NCBI RefSeq assembly: GCF_003339505.1
Contig: NZ_QPIW01000040.1
Location: forward strand, 1-60,384
DNA from: Runella aurantiaca
GTDB lineage: Bacteria; Bacteroidota; Bacteroidia; Cytophagales; Spirosomataceae
Direction: 5' to 3'
DNA: 60,384 nt
Positions 49,608-59,603 of this stretch are shown piece by piece; position 1 is the stretch's first letter; each line of letters opens with the position of its first letter. The notes under the pieces were generated by a model, which saw only the letters and a list, made by a program, of their open reading frames with translations, was not told where the DNA came from and made no database searches. The translations under genes were made by a program, and so were the position numbers.

Positions 49608-52600
49608 TTACTTATTAATTTCTTTTTGCCTGATAAATTCGGAGGGAAGCATCCCAAATTGGTCCTTGAAACACTTTGAGAAATAGGAAAGATGGTTAAA
49701 ACCCGACAGATAGGCGGCCTCGGCAATCTGGATACCGGGCTGTTGCAGGAGGTCGGCGGCCCGTTGCAGCCGGATGCAACGGATAAAATCAGAGGCCGAC
49801 TGGTCGGTCAGTGCTTTCAGTTTCCGGTGCAGTTGCATCCGACTCATACCCATCTCGCGTTGAAGAATTTCTACACTGAAAGCCTCATCGGTCATGTGTT
49901 CGTCGATGAGGCGGATGATTTTTTCCAGAAACTCGGCCTCCCGGTCGCGTACGGGTGCGCTTGTCGGTTGCAACATTACTTCCCGGCTGTACTTTTTGCG
50001 CAGCAGATTGCGCTGGGTGAGCAGGCTGTTGATGCGGGCAATCAGCTCATCTAAAGCAAAGGGCTTAGCTAAGTACTGTTCAGCCCCACCCTCAAACCCT
50101 TCCTTCCGGGAATCGATGTCGTCTTTTGCCGTTAACAGGATAATCGGAATATGACTGGTCAGATCGTCTTCTTTTAAGTGACGGGTCATTGAAAAACCGT
50201 CCATCCCGGGCATCATTACGTCAGAAATAATCAGGTCAGGAACCAACCAGCGGGCCATTTGTAGACCTTCATCACCCCGCATGGCCTGCATGACCCTGAA
50301 TCGGTCGGAGAGTTGCTGTCGGAGGTAATTGTTTAGTTCTGGGTGGTCTTCTACCAACAGGAGTGTTGGCTTGTCTTCCCCGCTGATGTCGGTCTGCTCT
50401 TGCTCTGTCAACTGGCCGGGCGCAGTCATGCCAATGCCGTGGGGTACCCTATCCACTCTGCTTGCGTGCTGGGTTGTATCGACAGCCAGCGGCAGCAACA
50501 CCACAAAGGTACTGCCTGATTCTGGCTGACTCTCCACATAAATCGATCCTTTGTAAAGTTCAACCAGTTCTTTGGTCAGCGCCAGTCCCAGGCCGCTCCC
50601 GCCGAAAGCGCGTGTTTGGGAGGAATCAATTTGAAAGAAGCGGTCGAAGATGCGGTCTTGGTGTGATTCGGGAATGCCAATGCCCGAGTCGCGAACGACC
50701 AGCCGGAGACCAGTTTCGGGTTCCAACTCACCCTGTATTGTGACTTGACCGCCCACTGGTGTAAATTTGATAGCATTGGACAATAAGTTATATACAATTT
50801 TTTCGAGTTTGTCACTGTCGTAGGCCATTAACGGTTCAGTTGTCGGCAGCTGGATCTGATACCTGATCTTCTTAGCTTCGGCCATCGGCTCAAAGTAGCG
50901 GGCTGTCTGATAAAGGAAGCCAATCAGATTGCCCCATTGGTAGTTCAGCTTAAGCATACCCATTTCGGCTTTTGCCAGATCAAGGAGTTGATTTACTAGC
51001 CTTAGCAGTCGATTGGCGTTGCGCTCCATCATATGAGTTTCCTCTGGGCTGATGGCTCCCCTTTTCTGGAGTGGTGCCAGAATTAACTGAAGTGGGGTCC
51101 TGAACTCATGGGATAGGTTGGCAAAAAACTGAGATTTGACCCGGTCTAACTGCCGGATGTGTTCCGCTTCGATTTGCAGAATTTTGGCTTTTTTAGCCTC
51201 CTCATCTGCTATAGCTTGAGCAATTTTGCTGCTACAGATGGCCGCAATGGTTTGTAGCGCTTCCAAATGATGTTCTTTAAAAAAACCTTTTTCAGGATGT
51301 TCTGAGTCAATAACCCCAATTACTTTATTTTGGAGCAAGAGTGGCACCGTTAATTCAGCCAGGCGCACTTCGTCGTCCACGACGTAGCGCGGGTCCCGCG
51401 TGGTGTCAGTTACGATTTCTGGCTTACCCGTTTGAGCGACACTCCCCACAATGCCTTCTCCAAGAGGTATCTCCAGTGGGTTAAGGATTGAATAGGCTTC
51501 TGGATTTTTATTACCGTAAGCGGCTTTTTGGACCAGGGCAGTTTGTTCGTCATTGAGCAAATAGATCACGCAATCGACAAAGCCCAACCGGGCGATGCAG
51601 TTTTTAGCCACATCCCACAGAATTTCATCCACCGTATTTTTGCCGTAAAGCGAGCTGGCGAAGTAGTGGATTGTTTCGTCTATGTCTTGTCGGTGTTGAA
51701 GGCTTTGCGAAAGTTGGTATTGTTCATTTTCCAGCGAAAGCTTAAGGTTGCGCTGCCGGAGTTTGTACCGATTGAAAAGCAGATAGCCAATCAGTGCCCC
51801 TAGCAATACGAAAACAATTAATGAAACGATCAGCGTACGTTGTCGGCTTAATGATGCCTGCTGAGCTTCCAGACGAAGTTTTTGCAAACTCAGTTCACGG
51901 TCTTTCTGTTCACCTTGATAGCTGGCTTGTAGGTCAGCAATCTGCCTGGACAACTCCGCTGATTGCAAACTGTCCTTCAGTTCTTCGTACTGCTTTAGGG
52001 CAATCACGGCTTTCTCAGGATTCCCCAACACACCATAAATCAGGGGTAAGTTGGCTAGGGCCTGTTGCTGAAGACTTTTGGACTTGATTCGGTTGGCGAT
52101 GGCCAGTGTCCGCTGCGTATACTGCAGGGCTTGCTGAAAATCACCCATATCCCGGTAAAGAAGGGCTAAATCCAGGTAAGAGCCGCCGATGTTTAATTGA
52201 TTGCCTTTTTTTAGGTCAATGGCGAGCGATTTGTTGTAAAACTCCTTGGCTTTACCGAACTCCCGGCGAATACGGTAAATTCTCGCTAGGTTATGAAACG
52301 TATTGCCTACTGCCTGACTATCCCTCTGGGCCATTTGTATATTCAGGGCCTTCAGGCCAGATTGCAGGGAGCGGTCGTAGTCTTTCTGGTCGAAGTACAC
52401 GTTTCCCAAATTGCCATAGATGGCCCCGAGCAAAGCGGTGTCCTGCTCGGCTTCTGCGATTTTCAGGGCTTGCAGGTTAGCCTCAATACTAGCATCATAC
52501 AGTTTCAGGTAGCGGTTAATGACGCCCACTGCCATATACATGCGGCAGACGTCGCGCTGCTCACCCAGCTTATGGAAAATAGAAAGCCCGTTTTTGGCCG

Positions 52601-52874
52601 CATTAAGGGCACTGACGTAGTCGTCTCGTTCGGCATAGATGCGGGCCAGCCGCTGAAATGCTTTTCCTTCTGATAAAGTCAGTTTGTTTTTTTGGGCCAG
52701 CGTCAGGGCGGTTTTTGCGGCAACTAACGCTTTTTCGGGCTGTGAAGAAGTGAGTTTTTCAGCCCGTTCAAGGTGCTGGTTTACGGTTTCCTGGGTATTA
52801 CCAGATTGAGCCCACAAAAAAGTGTCTCCCGTAGATAAGAGACCGCAAAGAAATAGCCAAAAGCGTAGCGTCAT
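49608..52874 (-). CDS. Hybrid TPR-GAF-histidine kinase-receiver-AraC regulator
   Basis: A 1088-residue one-protein two-component system. After a signal sequence (MTLRFWLFLCGLLSTGDTFL, then WAQ) come periplasmic TPR repeats (about 30-330; for example AIYGNLGNVYFDQKDYDRSL), one transmembrane segment (about 348-368), a cytoplasmic GAF domain (about 405-560), HisKA with FFANLSHEFRTPLQL (His589), HATPase_c with NLLSNAIKFTP and GSGLGLALTKEL, a receiver with ISDVMMPGMDGF (Asp885) and an AraC-type DNA-binding domain at the C-terminus (EAAYLSGFNHLSYFSKCFKD, then QFGMLPSEFI). The signal is probably detected by the TPR region or GAF. The gene lies 195 bp upstream of the secreted-protein group at 45975-49413, in the same direction, and is a plausible controller of it. 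Confidence 0.93.
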   Translation of the reverse strand: MTLRFWLFLCGLLSTGDTFLWAQSGNTQETVNQHLERAEKLTSSQPEKALVAAKTALTLAQKNKLTLSEGKAFQRLARIYAERDDYVSALNAAKNGLSIFHKLGEQRDVCRMYMAVGVINRYLKLYDASIEANLQALKIAEAEQDTALLGAIYGNLGNVYFDQKDYDRSLQSGLKALNIQMAQRDSQAVGNTFHNLARIYRIRREFGKAKEFYNKSLAIDLKKGNQLNIGGSYLDLALLYRDMGDFQQALQYTQRTLAIANRIKSKSLQQQALANLPLIYGVLGNPEKAVIALKQYEELKDSLQSAELSRQIADLQASYQGEQKDRELSLQKLRLEAQQASLSRQRTLIVSLIVFVLLGALIGYLLFNRYKLRQRNLKLSLENEQYQLSQSLQHRQDIDETIHYFASSLYGKNTVDEILWDVAKNCIARLGFVDCVIYLLNDEQTALVQKAAYGNKNPEAYSILNPLEIPLGEGIVGSVAQTGKPEIVTDTTRDPRYVVDDEVRLAELTVPLLLQNKVIGVIDSEHPEKGFFKEHHLEALQTIAAICSSKIAQAIADEEAKKAKILQIEAEHIRQLDRVKSQFFANLSHEFRTPLQLILAPLQKRGAISPEETHMMERNANRLLRLVNQLLDLAKAEMGMLKLNYQWGNLIGFLYQTARYFEPMAEAKKIRYQIQLPTTEPLMAYDSDKLEKIVYNLLSNAIKFTPVGGQVTIQGELEPETGLRLVVRDSGIGIPESHQDRIFDRFFQIDSSQTRAFGGSGLGLALTKELVELYKGSIYVESQPESGSTFVVLLPLAVDTTQHASRVDRVPHGIGMTAPGQLTEQEQTDISGEDKPTLLLVEDHPELNNYLRQQLSDRFRVMQAMRGDEGLQMARWLVPDLIISDVMMPGMDGFSMTRHLKEDDLTSHIPIILLTAKDDIDSRKEGFEGGAEQYLAKPFALDELIARINSLLTQRNLLRKKYSREVMLQPTSAPVRDREAEFLEKIIRLIDEHMTDEAFSVEILQREMGMSRMQLHRKLKALTDQSASDFIRCIRLQRAADLLQQPGIQIAEAAYLSGFNHLSYFSKCFKDQFGMLPSEFIRQKEINK

Positions 52875-53649
52875 GGTTATCAGCGTGGTACATGGTGTTG
52901 AGAATCCTCTGCTGATTGAAATATAAGAAGTTTTTGTAGAAAATGCGCCATCGTTTTAGTGATAAGAAAAAAGTTAACAGCTTAGTAAACTGGAAATTGA
53001 GCGAAAGAAGCAGACGTTCTTGTTAGGCATTATCAACCGACAAACCATATTTCAATAAATTATGCAAAGACGCCAAACATTCGTTCGGCCAGAGAAATTA
53101 AACGTCGGTTGCCTATACAATCCTTAACTAGTTTGAATTAGCACTCTGGTTTATGTTACTGGTCATATACTCAAGTATACGTCTATTCATGATTGACCAT
53201 CAATAAATGATTTCTTTTTACACAATACATACAATTGTTTAGATACAGACAACATTATGAATTATGCCTTAAAGTATAGATGTCAATCCAATGATTCAAA
53301 CAACTTTTATATGAACTGTATTTTTGGCGGTTCATCTAGTCTAGATGGCCTTCCCTGTGTTTTCGCCTTACCTGGAAGCTGGTCAATTTGTGAAGCCTCC
53401 GCAGATAGGTGTTTCGTCACCGATTTAAAAAATATTTATTTTTTTGGTACAGTATTCCCAGTTTAATCCCGCTGATGTTAGCTGAAAAAGGAGCATAGCA
53501 ACTGACTTTTAACATTTCAAATAGTGATTTTATCATTTGAGCCTATGATTTCGCGAATTGGGAGAATAAAGCTTTAAGCCTACCTGACCATGCTTTACTT
53601 TTGAAATTGTAAGTCTACAGCCATTCAAACACCTTAGCATTAATCAATT
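52875..53649. other. 775-bp gap upstream of the hybrid kinase
   Basis: No supported gene. A 69-codon plus frame at 53257-53466 is present but lacks a promoter, ribosome site or recognisable family and is judged doubtful. The region is AT-rich with scattered stops in all frames. It must hold the promoters of the minus-strand kinase gene and the plus-strand membrane protein. Confidence 0.4.
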
Positions 53650-54213
53650 ATGTCTTCTAAAAACTTGTGTGTATTCGCCTTGTTGGCAGCCCCATTTTTA
53701 TGTATAGGCTTTTACGTTGAAGAGTACTATCCACCCGCCGCAAACTCTCGGTGGACGGGAGCTTGGGGGCTTATTTATATGACTGGGTGGATGGCTAGTC
53801 TGGTAATTCTTCAACGGCACAAGCTGACTGGTAACAACCGTTACAGCCGAAACATCACTTGGCTGGTAGTGTACACTTTAATATTGGCCAATATTTCGAA
53901 TTTATGGCAATTGATGGCACCTACTTACAAGCCCTTTATTTTCTGGATGTTCGATATTGGGTGGCCATTAGGCAATATTTTAATGCTAATAGTTGGTGTA
54001 GCTGTACTGCGTGCCAATCGATTACGTGGCTGGAAACGTTGGGTTCCGCTGGTCGTTGGTCTTTGGTTGCCTTTTTCTTTTGCCGTACAAGATACCCCTC
54101 TAGGGTTACATCTAAGTAGCATTTACTCATTGGTTGGCTGTTCTCTATTAGCATTGGTTTTATATCGTGAAACAACACTACAAAAGGATACTGACAACTG
54201 TATTAGTGCCTGA
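53650..54213 (+). CDS. Hypothetical multi-pass membrane protein
   Basis: A 187-residue protein with about six hydrophobic segments: LCVFALLAAPFLCIGFYV, GAWGLIYMTGWMASLVILQ, ITWLVVYTLILANISNLWQL, NILMLIVGVAVLRA, WVPLVVGLWLPFSFAV and LVGCSLLALVLY. Conserved-looking polar residues in the first loop (EEYYPPAANSRWTGAW) and FWMFDIGWPLGN near the middle. I do not recognise the family; it may be a DUF998/DUF4386-like integral membrane protein. No operon partner is evident. Confidence 0.65.
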   Translation: MSSKNLCVFALLAAPFLCIGFYVEEYYPPAANSRWTGAWGLIYMTGWMASLVILQRHKLTGNNRYSRNITWLVVYTLILANISNLWQLMAPTYKPFIFWMFDIGWPLGNILMLIVGVAVLRANRLRGWKRWVPLVVGLWLPFSFAVQDTPLGLHLSSIYSLVGCSLLALVLYRETTLQKDTDNCISA

Positions 54214-54558
54214 AAGGAAGAAATCATCAAGTGTCATTACTAATACATTACGACTTGAGGTATTCCATCATGACTGTATGCCATAAACGATACATAGTTG
54301 GGGTATCTCCTTTTCGTTTTCGATAAAGTTGGTAGCATTTCAGACAATCGCTCCTTATCGGACATCAGGTAGGAGTTTCTTTTGTCTCAGAAAATCTACA
54401 ATTGCTTATTTAAACAAACTTTAATTATCACTCATGAAACCTGCAATACTTACAAATATTCCTACAGCCTCGGTATTTCCAAGCACAAACCATACAGGTT
54501 TAGGCAGATAGCACTTATTCTAAACAATAACAGATAAAATATTTTAACCCAACGTAGT
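54214..54558. other. 345-bp gap without a supported gene
   Basis: Short minus-strand frames (for example around 54245-54345, reading DCLKCYQLYRKRKGDTPTMY) are open but short and unrecognised. The 3' half is AT-rich and leads to the lipoprotein gene. Nothing else is seen. Confidence 0.35.
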
Positions 54559-55323
54559 ATGATAAGCTTACTCAACTCTAACATCCTGATAATCCTTGCG
54601 TGTCAGATACTATTTTCTAGTTGTACGATCTTCGATGAGGAGCCCGCTTCAACAACATCCAAGAAAGGCCACTTAGTTGGAAAAGTCCTAGACGATCAGG
54701 ACAAACCTTTACAGGGTGTTCAAGTTGTAGCAGATAACAACTGGCTATATAACAGCAACCTAGTGGGCATTACCAATGCTGATGGTACTTATAGTATAAA
54801 GCTACCTGCAGCAGCCAGTACCTATACAGCCTCGGCTGAAATTAAGACAAACTATAACGGTATAGCCTATAAATTTCGGTTACGACCAGAAGAAGTAGGA
54901 GGTTTTACTCAGGATGGTGCGGTTCGGAATTTTAGGTGGGTTTTGTCTGGTGAGTATCCAGATGAGCCGGGCCTCTACTATGGCGGTACCATTACGCTAG
55001 ACAAAGTAATTGGTAGCTCGCTATTTGATGTCGAGAACATTGAATTTACACTGACTCCAGTAGGCAACTTGGTAGACGGGTCTGTGGGGAAAATTCTTAC
55101 TCGGCGGTGTGGTCCTCCTAGTAGTGACACGTTTGGCCAATTAGTGGATATACCAATCGGACGCTATAAGATAACGGCAGTTCATAAGCCAACGGGTAAC
55201 CGCGTTTTGGTCCGAAATAAAAACGGGGCATTTTCTGCCGATGGTTCGGTTACGCTGGATTTTTACGGAGAGAAATCCCCCTGGTTTTGTTCTAACTGCA
55301 TGATAATAGAATATGGCGAATAA
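54559..55323 (+). CDS. Lipoprotein with a carboxypeptidase regulatory-like domain
   Basis: A 254-residue protein whose N-terminus ends in a lipobox (LFSSC, Cys22), so it is membrane-anchored. Residues ~36-120 match the CarboxypepD_reg-like beta-sandwich: HLVGKVLDDQDKPLQGVQVV, ITNADGTYSIKLP, and further strands. The C-terminal part contains YGGTITLDKVIGSSLFDVEN, and ends with a pair of cysteines (PWFCSNCMIIEY). Such domains often act as adaptors in surface or TonB-linked proteins; specific role unknown. It is not in an obvious operon. Confidence 0.75.
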   Translation: MISLLNSNILIILACQILFSSCTIFDEEPASTTSKKGHLVGKVLDDQDKPLQGVQVVADNNWLYNSNLVGITNADGTYSIKLPAAASTYTASAEIKTNYNGIAYKFRLRPEEVGGFTQDGAVRNFRWVLSGEYPDEPGLYYGGTITLDKVIGSSLFDVENIEFTLTPVGNLVDGSVGKILTRRCGPPSSDTFGQLVDIPIGRYKITAVHKPTGNRVLVRNKNGAFSADGSVTLDFYGEKSPWFCSNCMIIEYGE

Positions 55324-55371
55324 TCTAGTCTATCTCGTTTTCTTAGTTGTCTACATGTAAAAAAAATCTTA

Positions 55372-55512
55372 ATGGAAAAGACCAACGTTTCGTTTCAGCT
55401 CACCCCTGAAGCCTTAGCTCATCCTCAATCCATTTATCAGTTTCTTCGGAGCCACAGTCCATGTCTTTACGAAGCAGGCTCTTTTTGGATTGTCACCCCT
55501 AGTCATGATTGA
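55372..55512 (+). CDS. Small 46-residue open frame, doubtful
   Basis: ATG 55372 to TGA 55510-55512 encodes a 46-residue peptide (MEKTNVSFQLTPEALAHPQS, then IYQFLRSHSPC...). Its TGA overlaps another ATG (55507) that opens a 25-residue frame (MIDTIAYNPREIAAIRTATG). Neither is recognised. On the minus strand a 28-codon frame (55545-55634) starts just past the stop of the GH1-RmlD gene (MALDPYTTKKVNLVAHGIIS) and may be a truncated downstream gene. All three look like debris between convergent genes. Confidence 0.3.
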   Translation: MEKTNVSFQLTPEALAHPQSIYQFLRSHSPCLYEAGSFWIVTPSHD

Positions 55513-55635
55513 CACAATCGCGTACAACCCACGAGAAATTGCCGCTATCCGCACCGCAACGGGTAAAAGCCAAAAGAGATAATGCCGTGAGCGACTAAGT
55601 TTACCTTTTTGGTGGTGTAAGGGTCTAAGGCCATT

Positions 55636-57813
55636 TTATTTAAAACTCGCTTCAGCAAAATATCGATCTAATGCATTGTCGATAACTGGAAGGAAATTCC
55701 CCTTTTCGCTACTTAAAGCATAGTAAAGCGGGCGGTAAGGTAAGGGCGTGACTCTTTTTGGTGGCAAAAGAGTTTTTTGTTGGATAACAGTGCCCTTCCG
55801 ACGATTTATTTCTCGAACAAAGTCGGAACATTTCATTTCTCCCCGATTGCTCAAATGCCAAATACCACTTTCATTATCAATTAATAAATCGAGTGCCATA
55901 TTTACCAAATCTGGGGTGTAAGTAGGAGAAATAATCGTATGCGCTGAATCAAAAAAGGAATAATGATTTTCCAAATAACTTGAACTACCGTCACCCAAAT
56001 CCAGTGATTCCCAAGGGCTGAAGCAAAATCCACGGCGAATGATTAATGCTTGACAATGACCCCCCACCGCCATTTCCTCAATTTCAACCATGTTTTTTCC
56101 GAAGAAGCTTTGCGGCTTCACATCATCACTCTCCAAATAGGGGCTGTTCTTGGTACCATCAAATACCAATACCGAGGATAGTGTAAGTGGCTTTATGTTG
56201 TATTTTTCACAAATAGCGATTAACTGTCTCATCTCCTTTACCTGATGCATCATGCTATTCCCAACTTTCTGCTCATTATTCATCCTTTTTGTATAATCGG
56301 TAGCATTTACAATGGCCCAAGGCTTATAGAGAAGAACAGCTTCCTCTAAGCTACTACCGACTCCATCATTCCTTAACTGATGGTTGAGCACCTGGTACTT
56401 GATTCCCCGCTGATGGCAACTCACTTCAAATGCCCGGCTCAAAGAACCATTATCCACTAATAGCAATAAGGGAGGCGAAGACACCTCCACTGGTCCGTCT
56501 ATACTTTTAGGCAACGGCGGGTGAATAAATCGGCTTTGCTTTTGCCACCATCCCTTTTGTTGTAACAAGGGATGATAATAGGGAGTGCCCGTGCTCAATG
56601 CCTTTACATAGTGCGCCAAAGCGGTTTGCCGGGGCGCTGGCGAGCGCAAATCATAAATACCAGATTCGTATTCACCATTAGGTTGAGTAAGCAATTTGTC
56701 CCACCCGTATGCACCTAGCAGTGACCATACGGTAAGTGCTTTTACGGTCACTTTCTCCTGATTTAATGCTACACAGATGTCCCAAACGTGTTTCAACCAC
56801 CGCAGTTGTTCTTCTCGGGTACAGTGCAGATGAACCTCCGTTAAGGCAATGTCGATGGGATAACGTTGATGAAGTTCTTTAAGCAATATTTTTAAACCCG
56901 AAGGTTGACCATGATTAATTCTAACCGCTTCAATGTCAGAGTAAGCTTCTTTGCTGTTGCCGCCATGAAGATGAGAGGGATATAAAGAAAGATTGTCGTC
57001 AAGATAGCGTTCTGAGGTAACATAGTGATTTACACCTAATAAATCTGGGGGACATGGGTTGTCTGAAAAAAATAAAAGCATTTTTTCAGGGATACCTAAA
57101 TCAAAAAAATAACTCCACAAGGGATGATGACGATCAAAATTGCCCATTAGAAAATCATAGGTCAACCACCGCCGTTGATTTTCAAAATCGGCTTGATATT
57201 GTAACGAAGGGGTACTGTAGGTTTTGGCTAAATCTTCGGTTTGAATCAATTTTGCGTCGGGGTTAATTTTCCTGATTTCTTGCATTGAAAGGACGATGCC
57301 TTTTAATTGATTCAGTAATATCTTGGCAAAGACTACATCATTTTTGGCATGGGGGTGCCAAAGTCCGTACAAACCTGCAAAACGCGCCGTCGTTAATGGC
57401 TCATTGATGGGTTTATAATGGGTAAGCCAAGGAAACTCATTAGCGACTTGTTTCGCAAAAGCACTCAGCCCTTCGGCAAAACCATCATCTAATAAATGAG
57501 TAAAAGAAGGACCGCTCCCGTGATGAAGCAGTCCAACTATTGGCAATATGGAAAGAGAACGCAACTTGTTTAGTTGTGATGCTGCCCAATCCCACTGGAT
57601 GAGAGATGCTAGTTGGGGCTGATAACGTTCCCAAAGTAACGGATAATGCAAGGCTTTTATACCTAAGCGAGCAAAGTGCTCAATGTCGTCTAACCGTTCA
57701 TAATGTTGACTTTGGGATAATTGATCAATAAATATATCTCCTACCCGGTTATAACTACATTCCATACCAGCCCAGATATCTGGCTCGAAACTTTGAATAT
57801 TTTCAGAAGTCAT
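55636..57813 (-). CDS. GH1 glycosidase-like / RmlD-like fusion protein
   Basis: A 725-residue two-domain protein. Residues ~1-415 are glycoside hydrolase family 1-like: WAGMECSYNRVGD, YKPINEPLTTARF with the acid/base Glu138, LLGVNHYVTSERY, and ALTEVHLH with the nucleophile Glu326 in the position of TENG. Residues ~445-720 resemble dTDP-4-dehydrorhamnose reductase: LSSVLVFDGTKNSPY, KPQSFFGKNMVEIEE, RRGFCFSPW, GIWHLSNRGEMKCSDFVREI. The NAD-binding glycines are replaced (LLLLVDNGSLSRAF) and the catalytic Tyr of YxxxK is Phe (FFGKN), so the second domain is probably not an active reductase. Its start overlaps the glycosyltransferase stop (ATGA). Confidence 0.87.
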   Translation of the reverse strand: MTSENIQSFEPDIWAGMECSYNRVGDIFIDQLSQSQHYERLDDIEHFARLGIKALHYPLLWERYQPQLASLIQWDWAASQLNKLRSLSILPIVGLLHHGSGPSFTHLLDDGFAEGLSAFAKQVANEFPWLTHYKPINEPLTTARFAGLYGLWHPHAKNDVVFAKILLNQLKGIVLSMQEIRKINPDAKLIQTEDLAKTYSTPSLQYQADFENQRRWLTYDFLMGNFDRHHPLWSYFFDLGIPEKMLLFFSDNPCPPDLLGVNHYVTSERYLDDNLSLYPSHLHGGNSKEAYSDIEAVRINHGQPSGLKILLKELHQRYPIDIALTEVHLHCTREEQLRWLKHVWDICVALNQEKVTVKALTVWSLLGAYGWDKLLTQPNGEYESGIYDLRSPAPRQTALAHYVKALSTGTPYYHPLLQQKGWWQKQSRFIHPPLPKSIDGPVEVSSPPLLLLVDNGSLSRAFEVSCHQRGIKYQVLNHQLRNDGVGSSLEEAVLLYKPWAIVNATDYTKRMNNEQKVGNSMMHQVKEMRQLIAICEKYNIKPLTLSSVLVFDGTKNSPYLESDDVKPQSFFGKNMVEIEEMAVGGHCQALIIRRGFCFSPWESLDLGDGSSSYLENHYSFFDSAHTIISPTYTPDLVNMALDLLIDNESGIWHLSNRGEMKCSDFVREINRRKGTVIQQKTLLPPKRVTPLPYRPLYYALSSEKGNFLPVIDNALDRYFAEASFK

Positions 57814-59027
57814 ACACTATTTTCTTTGAACATAGGCCTACCGATATCCGTGCTTATGTCAGACAAACCATGGGTCTGCAAAATAGCCTTAAGGTTTTCA
57901 TGTTTTGGTGCCGTATCTTTTTTTGTTTTCAACCGATGGCGTACCAAAGCGGCCATACTTGCCCATGTAGCATCCCAAGAATTATCATGGAGAAAGGCAT
58001 CCACTCTTTGCAACCAATGTTGCTTATCAGTTATTGCCAGCTCTTTTTCTGTACATTCGATAAATTCCTCTGGGGTTTCGACAATGTGCACTAAGTCATT
58101 TTTTCCGTACGTATCCACTATATCTTTTATGGGCGTTGAAATGACTGGTTTGCCTCCCGCCAGATATTCAGGGGTTTTGGTAGGACTAATGTAACGTGTT
58201 GATTCATTGCGGGCAAATAGGCAGGTAGCTAGGTCCCAACCCGCTAAATAAAGCGGTAATTCTTCATATTTTTTGCTGCCTAAATAATGGATATTATCCT
58301 CCTGCGGCAGACTGGTTGAATCAATTTTGACAATAGGACCAATAATAATAAAATGCCATTGCGGGCGCATTTGAGCCACGTTCTTCAGCAGCTCTATGTC
58401 AAATCGTTCGTCTACAACCCCATAAAAACCGATGCGGGGATGAGGGATTAGCAATTGATCGGCAGGTTCTTTACTGTATTTTCGCGCTTGGTAGAAGTGG
58501 GCTTTGTCAATACTACTGGGAAAACAATAAACGGCTTCATGGACCTTTTTTTTAGCTTCAAAAATGCTTACCCCTCCCGTAAAAACGATATCGGCCTTCG
58601 CAAAAAGCGCTCTCTCTTTTTGTTTCAATTCGATGGGTGCAAACTTAAAGGCCGATAATTCATCCATACAATCATAGACGATAAGACGCGGCCGAAAAAT
58701 GTCGCTGACGTCCAGCGCTAAAGGAGTATAGTACCAAAATAGATAATTTTTGATTGATTTTTGATAAAACAATACTGTTAATAATTTTTTTTGTCTTTCC
58801 AATATACAGGCAGTGGAAGAGGAGTGGAGAAATGGAGTAACAACCCAAAGATTTTTTTGAGGTGAACTAAGCTCGATTTTATCAATACCTTCGTATAAAA
58901 TGGGTTCTTCAATAAAAAAAACGCGCGAATCATGCGCAAATCGACTCAACAAATGTTGCGGTCTTTGGTAGACAAAATTCCATCGCAAGTGAGAAAAACA
59001 TACAATGTCTGTTAATAATTGCTCCAT
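57810..59027 (-). CDS. Glycosyltransferase (GT-B, family 4-like)
   Basis: The start at 59027 gives 405 residues beginning MEQLLTDIVCFSHLRWNFVY, then QRPQHLLSRFA, the usual opening of this GT family; a longer upstream frame begins 66 codons earlier but is poorly conserved. The C-terminal half has RIGFYGVVDERFDIELL, WHFIIIGP, NIHYLGSKKYEELPLYLAGWD and the donor-binding SPTKTPEYLAGGKPVIST (Glu in PEYLA). It probably transfers a sugar to a surface polysaccharide or glycolipid. It is translationally coupled to the GH1-RmlD fusion; this pair recurs in Bacteroidota and Proteobacteria polysaccharide loci. Confidence 0.9.
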   Translation of the reverse strand: MEQLLTDIVCFSHLRWNFVYQRPQHLLSRFAHDSRVFFIEEPILYEGIDKIELSSPQKNLWVVTPFLHSSSTACILERQKKLLTVLFYQKSIKNYLFWYYTPLALDVSDIFRPRLIVYDCMDELSAFKFAPIELKQKERALFAKADIVFTGGVSIFEAKKKVHEAVYCFPSSIDKAHFYQARKYSKEPADQLLIPHPRIGFYGVVDERFDIELLKNVAQMRPQWHFIIIGPIVKIDSTSLPQEDNIHYLGSKKYEELPLYLAGWDLATCLFARNESTRYISPTKTPEYLAGGKPVISTPIKDIVDTYGKNDLVHIVETPEEFIECTEKELAITDKQHWLQRVDAFLHDNSWDATWASMAALVRHRLKTKKDTAPKHENLKAILQTHGLSDISTDIGRPMFKENSV

Positions 59028-59460
59028 AATAATGCTTAATAATGGTGTGACATAATTTAATTCATAAGCTGTTAAGGCCGACAATCGGGGTAAAGTCGGG
59101 GTAAAACTGAAAATTGTTTCTGTAGGCTCATAAAAGAACAATACCACCATTTGCTGGAATAGTTGCTGCCTATTATTGGGACATTCAATTCCCGATGGGG
59201 TAAGAGTACCCCATTTTTTTGCCAATTGTACATATTTAATCTTCTACTATTTCGCTGTTTGGGAACGTTGAGCATTCTGAGTTTTTGTGACTACCTTTCG
59301 GGGATAAGTAGTTAAAAATACGATGGATAAAACCGCTAAAAATTCACTTTGCCAAAGCTAAAATGATTCAAACCGAAAATCGATTTTTGAGCCTTATACC
59401 TGGCGTATTAACCGTTTGGAACAACAACTTTAAATAATTGCTTGACAAACTGGGGCACTA

Positions 59461-59601
59461 CCATCAGCCCGACTTTGTCATTTAATCAGTCAGCCAGTGA
59501 GTTCCTCTACTCTCTTACGCATTAGCCGTAAGACACCACCATTGGAGCAGTCTGTGGTTAAGTGTTTAGGGGTTGATGATTTTGCTTTCAGGAAAGGGCG
59601 T
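59461..59601 (+). pseudogene. Internal fragment of an ISL3 family transposase
   Basis: In frame with 59497 the sequence reads LISQPVSSSTLLRISRKTPP, then VVKCLGVDDFAFRKGR. This is the ISL3 transposase core (xPVSxSTLLRLxRxTP, then KxLGVDDFAxRKG). The LGVDD aspartate pair starts the DDE catalytic region. The match stops at RKGR and the frame continues into unrelated sequence, so only ~45 residues remain. No terminal inverted repeats were found. Confidence 0.8.
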
Positions 59602-59603
59602 CA

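Noticed and set aside
53257-53466. 69-codon open frame in the gap before the membrane protein
   Set aside because: No ribosome site, promoter or recognisable family; composition looks non-coding.
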